From Letharia columbiana (lineage: Eukaryota; Ascomycota; Lecanoromycetes; Lecanorales; Parmeliaceae): a DNA stretch of 64,000 nucleotides. The DNA is taken from contig NW_023501082.1 of the NCBI RefSeq assembly GCF_014066305.1, positions 342,001-406,000 on the forward strand, written 5' to 3'. The notes under the pieces are model-generated. The model saw only the letters and a program-made list of their open reading frames with translations, did no database searches and had not been told where the DNA came from. Shown here piece after piece: positions 58,484 to 64,000 of the stretch. Each line of letters starts with the position of its first letter. The stretch's first letter is position 1. A program made the translations under genes and the position numbers.

Positions 58484-59049
58484 ATGGATACTCCCCCAAA
58501 GCCTTTCCCACTCCCATTTAGCTTCCCCGGCGACCCTAACCGTAAGTCTTCCACCCGCAGGCATCTATATCCATGTCGTCAGCTCACGTGGTCAAAGCTA
58601 CTTTAACAGCAGTAGTAGACGTCCTGAGCTCGACCGTGGAATCTTATCGAGCGGCTTTCGAAGCCTGCGCCGAAGTCAACTCTCTCTGCATCCATGCAGA
58701 AGGACGGGAAGACCCTCACCCGGGGATTGCAAAGTTTCAGCGCATGTTCTTTGCGATGCCGCCAGAGCCACATGAGACTAGGATCAATGCATCGCTGTTC
58801 ATACTTAAATCTCTCGACGATGACGACGAGTACGGGATACGCCAATGGAAGGAAGAGATTGATCCGGAAATTGAGAGACTGAAGACGGCGACGGAGCAGA
58901 TGCAGGATATTTTGGAGGAGAGGGACGTCAGAGAGTTTTCAGCAATGGAGAGAAAAGTGGTGGCTATAGAGACAGAGATGGAGGCTATGGGGAGAGAGAA
59001 GGTGTCTGCAGAGCTCGTTGATGTGGAGGAAGTGAGAAAAGACCCTTAG
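58484..59049 (+). CDS. Hypothetical coiled-coil protein, 174 aa
   Basis: Exon 1 (58484-58541, 'MDTPPKPFPLPFSFPGDPN') and exon 2 (58583-59049) join across a 41-nt GT..AG intron to 525 nt. A Pro/Phe-rich start leads to an amphipathic region 'ATLTAVVDVLSSTVESYRAA' and a C-terminal acidic/basic helix ('DPEIERLKTATEQMQDILEE', 'MERKVVAIETEMEAMGREKV') likely to form a coiled coil. No family recognised. An unspliced start at ATG 58573 is the alternative and would give 158 residues. It stands at the edge of the AT-rich block. Confidence 0.55.
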
Positions 59050-60004
59050 GGCCGCGGGACTGACTGATAGGTCTTGGAGAACGGTACGGGTGTGTCTCGA
59101 TGCTCAAGACCCTCTTAGTTGACTAACAAACTAAATAAATATCTCATCTGGCTTCTCGCGACGTACTATAATATCAGGGGGCGATTCCTTTTTTTCTTTT
59201 TTATCCCACAAGTAAAGACCCTATTAAATTAAATTTATAAGAGTTAAAATTTTCTATAGTTAAATCAAATTTTTATCTTTATTTTTATTTTATTTAAAAC
59301 TTATAACTTTTAATAAATTTTTTTATATTTTTTTTTTTATTAAAAAATTAAAAAAAAAAAAAAAAATAAAAAAAAATAAAAAAAAATTTTATTTTTTAAA
59401 AAAAATATAAAATAAATATTATAATAAAAAATAAAAAAAAAAAATATTTTTTTATAATAAAAAAATTTTTTTTTTATTAAAATTAAAAAAATTAAATTTT
59501 TAATATATTTAATTTAATTAAATAAAAAAATAATATTAATAATAAAATTTAAAAAAAAAAAATTTTTATATTTTTTTAAAAAAAAATAAAAAAAAAAAAA
59601 AAAATATTTTTTAAAAAAATATTTTAAAGAAAAAAAAATTTTTATTATAACTTTTATATTTAAATAAAATACGCTTTTTTTTTTTTTAAAATTTTTTTTT
59701 TTTTTTTTTTAAAAAATTTAAATTAGGGGTTTTTAAGGCCCCTTATTTCGCGAGATTTAATCTTATAGTTATTTTTTAAATAAATATTAAAGTCTTTAAT
59801 TTAAAGTCGTTTTATAATTATATTATAATTTTATTTTTTTAACGAATAATTAATATAATTTAAAAATTAAAAAAAATAGTATTACTTAATTAATATTATA
59901 TATAAAAATTAAAATTTTATAAATAGCTCTAGAATTTAATTTATTTAGAATTAAGATATTTTAAATAAAATTAGATATTTAATTAATTTTTTTTTTTTTT
60001 AAAA

Positions 60005-60043
<39 letters not shown>

Positions 60044-60081
60044 AAAATTTAAAAAAAAATTTTTTTTAAAAAAATTAATAA

Positions 60082-60340
60082 ATTTACTTCTATATTCGTT
60101 ATTTAAAATAATAAATTTTTATATACGTATCGATTACTTTTCGCGCTAAGAGAAATTCTTTATTTAGAAATTTATTTCGTTTTATATATAAAATATATTT
60201 AAGAAATTTAAAAATAATAATAGTTATAATTAGTTAGTAATTTTTAATAAAATTTAAATTTTAAAAATCGCGTAATTTTAAAGTTATAATCTATTAAAAT
60301 AATATTTATTATCTTATATTAAAGAAATTATTAATATATT
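60082..60340 (+). repeat. 259-bp direct repeat in AT block, copy 1
   Basis: It begins 'atttacttctatattcgtta' and includes 'tcgattacttttcgcgctaa' and 'aaaaatcgcgtaat'. It matches 60874-61132 at a constant offset of 792 with few differences, mostly transitions. Confidence 0.8.
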
Positions 60341-60873
60341 AAATAATTTATTTTCTTTATATAATAAAATAGATAAAATTATTTTATTCTTTATTTATAA
60401 TATAGTTATCTTAAGTTATAGTAATATTATAAATAAGAATTTTTTTTTAATTTTTAAATAAATAAGATCGAGAGTTCGAGTTATATCGTCGCCACTTTCT
60501 TAAATTCTTAAAATATCTTTTTTTTATTATATCGCTAAAATCTATAAAAAAAACGATTAATAATAATATTTAAATTTATATTTTTATTATTAATATTTAA
60601 AAAGTTATAGATAATATAAAAAATAAGCGAGTATTTTAATATCTCTATTTAAAATCTTAACGTTAATAACGAATTTATAATAAATAAAAATATTTAAATA
60701 AGATAATTTATAGTTTTAATTAAGAGCTATTTAACGATATTAAAATAAAAAGATAATTATTATTAAATATTTAATTATTTAATAAAATCGTATATTAGCG
60801 TCTAATTATTCTCGAATTATCTTTTAAAATAATTTAAATAACTTTAAAATTTTAACGCGTATTTTTTAAATAG

Positions 60874-61132
60874 ATTTACTTCTATATTCGTTATTTAAAA
60901 TAATAAATTTCTATATATATATCGATTACTTTTCGCGTTAAGAGAAATTCTTAACTTAGAAATTTATTTTATTCTATATATAAAATATATTTAAAAAATT
61001 TAAATTATATAATAGTTATACTTAGTTAGTAATTTTTAATAAAATTTAAATTTTAAAAATCGCGTAATATTAGTATTATAATCTATTAAAATAATACTTA
61101 TTATCTCGTTTTTAAGAAATTATTAATATATA
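60874..61132 (+). repeat. 259-bp direct repeat in AT block, copy 2
   Basis: Second copy of 60082-60340. The pair could be duplicated termini of a small RIP-degraded element or a local duplication. Confidence 0.8.
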
Positions 61133-63427
61133 TAAGAGCGTAGTTTACTAGCGATTAGCTAGTAAATATAAACTATAAAAGACGTAGAATCGTTATGAGA
61201 TTTAATAGTATATTTGATAGTAGAATTAATCTCTAAAAATACTAAAACTTCGAGATATATAAAGTAGATCTATATTCGCTAAGTCTCTAAGTATATAAAA
61301 TATATTATTAAAATTAAACTCTAAAAGAAACTCTAATATAAAATATATAATATTAACGTCTTAGTGTAAGTAGCGTTAAGACTTATAACGTATTAAGTCT
61401 AATAATTATCTTCTCTTCTAGACTTTAATCTCTAAACGCCTAAGTAAAAATAGAACGCTTATTAAAAAACCTTTAAATTCTAATAGAGAAATAAGAGAAA
61501 AGAGTCGATTTATTAAGGTTACGATATCGTTTCGATAACGCGATAAAATTAACTCTTATACGTTATAGACGTATAACTAATATATTATATAATAATATTA
61601 ATACTATCTTTAAAAATAATATTATTTTTATAATATTAGTTAATAGTAATCTATAGTAAGTTAATACGCTTAATATTAGCGTTTTTATAGCGCTAGTTAA
61701 TAGCCTCTATAGCGAATAATATTAGATTTAAGAACTTATAATAAAATCTTAAAAGACTAATAGATAAAAGAAGAAAGAAGAGTTTTTCTATAGATAACGT
61801 TATTTCTATAGCGTATTACGTTTATAGCGAAGCAATATAATAATAATCTTTATTATAGAAATTCGAAGAAAATAATTAATAAAGCGACGCGTCTATAATA
61901 ATACTCTTAATTATTAATTAATAATAATAATAGAAATAATAATAATAGCTAGACGACGCGACTCTATAGATAATAGCGAAATATTATTATATCGCTATTA
62001 TCTATATTATTAAGTACTACTCGCTAGTAATAGCGCTATAATAAAAGATATAAAAATTTCTTTTAAATTATTTATTTTTATTCTTCGTAACTTCTAACGT
62101 TTCTCTTATAAGTACTTACTCTAGCGTTATAATATTAATATTAATACTAATATAAGTATAATATATCTTATTATATTAATAGTCTACTTCTCTTTATTAT
62201 AAGTATCTTATTATTATTAATCGCGTTAATACGTAAATTAATAATTTTATAATATTCTTTTTTAATAATAATAATAACTTTAATAATAAGTATATAGTCG
62301 CTCTATAGGCGCGACTACTAACTCTTAATTATTTCTATTATTATTACTCTATATATATAACTACTAATAAATTCTAATATCTAATTTATTATATAAAACT
62401 TACTTTTACTAAGATAACGATTTATATATTTAAAATAAGTTTTCTCTTTACGATAACTATAAAGTTAAAAGATACGATATTAGTTACTATATTAAAATTC
62501 CTCTATATCTTTAAATATAGATAAGAAAATTAATATAACGCTATCGTCGCGTTAGATAATCTTAGAAGTTATCTTATTAATAAATTAAGTTTAATAAGAA
62601 GATTATTTAATAGCGTAAATTATAGAGATATATAATAGCGATAACTTTAATCGCTTTTATTATAATTATAAATCTTTAAGACTAGCTCGTAACGATATAT
62701 AAGTATATAGAGAAATTAGAGAAAATAAATAAGTTACTAAAGAAGAAGCTTAAGAGCCTTCGTTGATATATAATAAATATCGATAAGTATTAACTTAAAG
62801 ACTATACTTTAATTATCTTTTTATTAAAAAAACTAAGTTAATAGACTTAACTCGAGATTTAATATTAAAATAGCGAAGAATATTTAAATAATAACCTTTT
62901 TTTAGTAATAGCGCTAACGTGAAATCCCTAGATAGTTCTTTAATAACTACTCTAGATAAAAATATATTTATATTAATAGTATATACTCTAATATAATAAA
63001 CTCTCTTTATAGTAGAGCTTAGTAGATATTTAAATAATATAATTATTTTATTAATCTATATCTTAATAATAGTAAGTATAGAGGAGTACGCGTATAATAT
63101 AAGTATTATCTAGAAATATATCTAATCTAGTCGATAATTATATCTTATTTTATTATCTTTACTTACTCGTTATTAATTTATATAATTAATTAAGCTCTTT
63201 AATAATAAGAGACTTATTATTTATTACTTTATACTTTCGCTTACTATTTATCTACTTATAGACTTAAATTAACTCGCTAGTATTAATAAGTTTATTATCT
63301 AATAGTTATTAATTATACTTTTCATCTTAATTAATTTATTTAACTTTATATTAGACGTCTTTCTTATACTTAATCTTATTAATAATTTTTCTCTAATTAT
63401 TATTAATAAAAAAAATTTTTTAAAAAT

Positions 63428-63504
<77 letters not shown>

Positions 63505-64000
63505 AAAAAATTTTAAAAAATAATTAGTAACTTAGTTAAAAAAGCTTAATTTTAAAAGTATCTACGCTTAATAGTTAGATATTCTTTCTATTTAAATCTA
63601 AATATTCTACTTATAGAGTCCTATATTATACTCTATTAGCTTTTATAGAACTATTTCTAATAATATCTCTCTCCTCTAGAGAGCTTATTCTCGAGCTTCG
63701 AAGATAGATAATATAAAAATCGCAATATTTCGAGAACTCTTTTCTCGAAAGATCTACGATTTTTAAGAATAATATACCCTATACTTCGAGGTTTACTCTC
63801 TCAAAGACTTCTAAATATCTCGCTTATTTATACGAGACTTAAAATTTATCTCTAAGATTTTTTATCTACGAGACTATTAAGTAAAAGATCTTTAACTTCA
63901 TCTTTGTATCGTATATAATATAGAAATAAGAGCTATATTTCGAGTCTATAAGCCTTGTCTTAGCGTATATAAATTAATTAGGTCTATTTTAGTTAGCCTC

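Larger units (their letters stand above)
59165..64000. other. AT-rich, RIP-saturated block, no intact genes
   Basis: From about 59165 G+C drops abruptly (roughly a fifth of bases by eye) and stays low to the window edge. CpA and TpG dinucleotides are almost absent, while CpG, CpT and TpA persist ('acgacgcgactctatagata'). That is the footprint of C-to-T mutation at CpA on both strands, as in repeat-induced point mutation of transposons. No frame of useful length survives. Several A/T homopolymer stretches (59330-59720, 60000-60070, 63430-63500) may be real or assembly noise. The original element cannot be named from what remains. Confidence 0.88.

Noticed and set aside
60461..60490. tRNA-like B-box in the AT block ('gagttcgagtta')
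   Set aside because: No cloverleaf or A-box could be built around it; chance match in retained CpG context.

Overview
The window looks like nuclear DNA of a filamentous ascomycete (Pezizomycotina; Dothideomycetes is my best guess). The genes have many short introns of about 40-90 nt with GT/AG ends and CTAAC/CTGAC-type branch points, and the families are typical of fungi: sugar and oligopeptide transporters, rhodopsin-domain membrane proteins, expanded F-box-like proteins and a GH51 arabinofuranosidase. Gene-rich sequence of ordinary base composition alternates with decayed transposons, and the window ends in a block of extremely AT-rich, RIP-like DNA (RIP = repeat-induced point mutation, C to T at CpA).

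Layout. At 1-0.8 kb is the 3' part of an MSS51-C-domain gene. At 0.96-4.5 kb are a dispersed repeat, a broken gene of the fungal 2OG-oxygenase-associated family that lacks its catalytic middle, and a frameshifted hypothetical gene. At 7.4-9.4 kb is a seven-exon MFS sugar transporter. From 11.2 to 15 kb lie remains of a Ty3/gypsy retroelement (RNase H and integrase pieces). A decayed minus-strand gene sits at 16.7-18.3 kb. An intact run follows: an MDR-family oxidoreductase (19.6-20.7), a conserved fungal NTase-like protein (21.4-22.6) and an OPT-family transporter (24.0-26.8). An APC-superfamily permease on the minus strand (29.4-31.3) carries two lesions, and near 33 kb is a fragment of alpha-1,3-glucan synthase.

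The most interesting accessory region is 34.3-43.2 kb. A divergent pair, an F-box-like gene on the minus strand and an unrecognised charged-protein gene on the plus strand, is present twice head to tail, with the same exon structure and with homologous 3' flanks. Both copies can be spliced into full reading frames. After an SRPBCC-family gene and a broken Tc1/mariner-type transposase comes a repeat block at 45-49.5 kb. Here a dispersed TIR-like repeat occurs as one whole copy followed by one copy that appears split around about 3.6 kb containing two minisatellite arrays. The larger array is about 2.8 kb, has a 44-bp unit and stays open in long minus-strand frames.

The right part holds an intracellular GH51 alpha-L-arabinofuranosidase (50.3-52.2), a rhodopsin-domain membrane protein (55.1-56.4) and a small coiled-coil protein (58.5-59.0). 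From 59.2 kb to the end the sequence is AT-rich with almost no CpA or TpG but with CpG retained, as expected of RIP-saturated repeats. Sugar uptake, peptide uptake and arabinose release fit a plant-associated or saprotrophic lifestyle, but no metabolic cluster links the genes. Exon models were derived by hand from splice consensus, reading-frame closure and family expectations; there is no transcript evidence.
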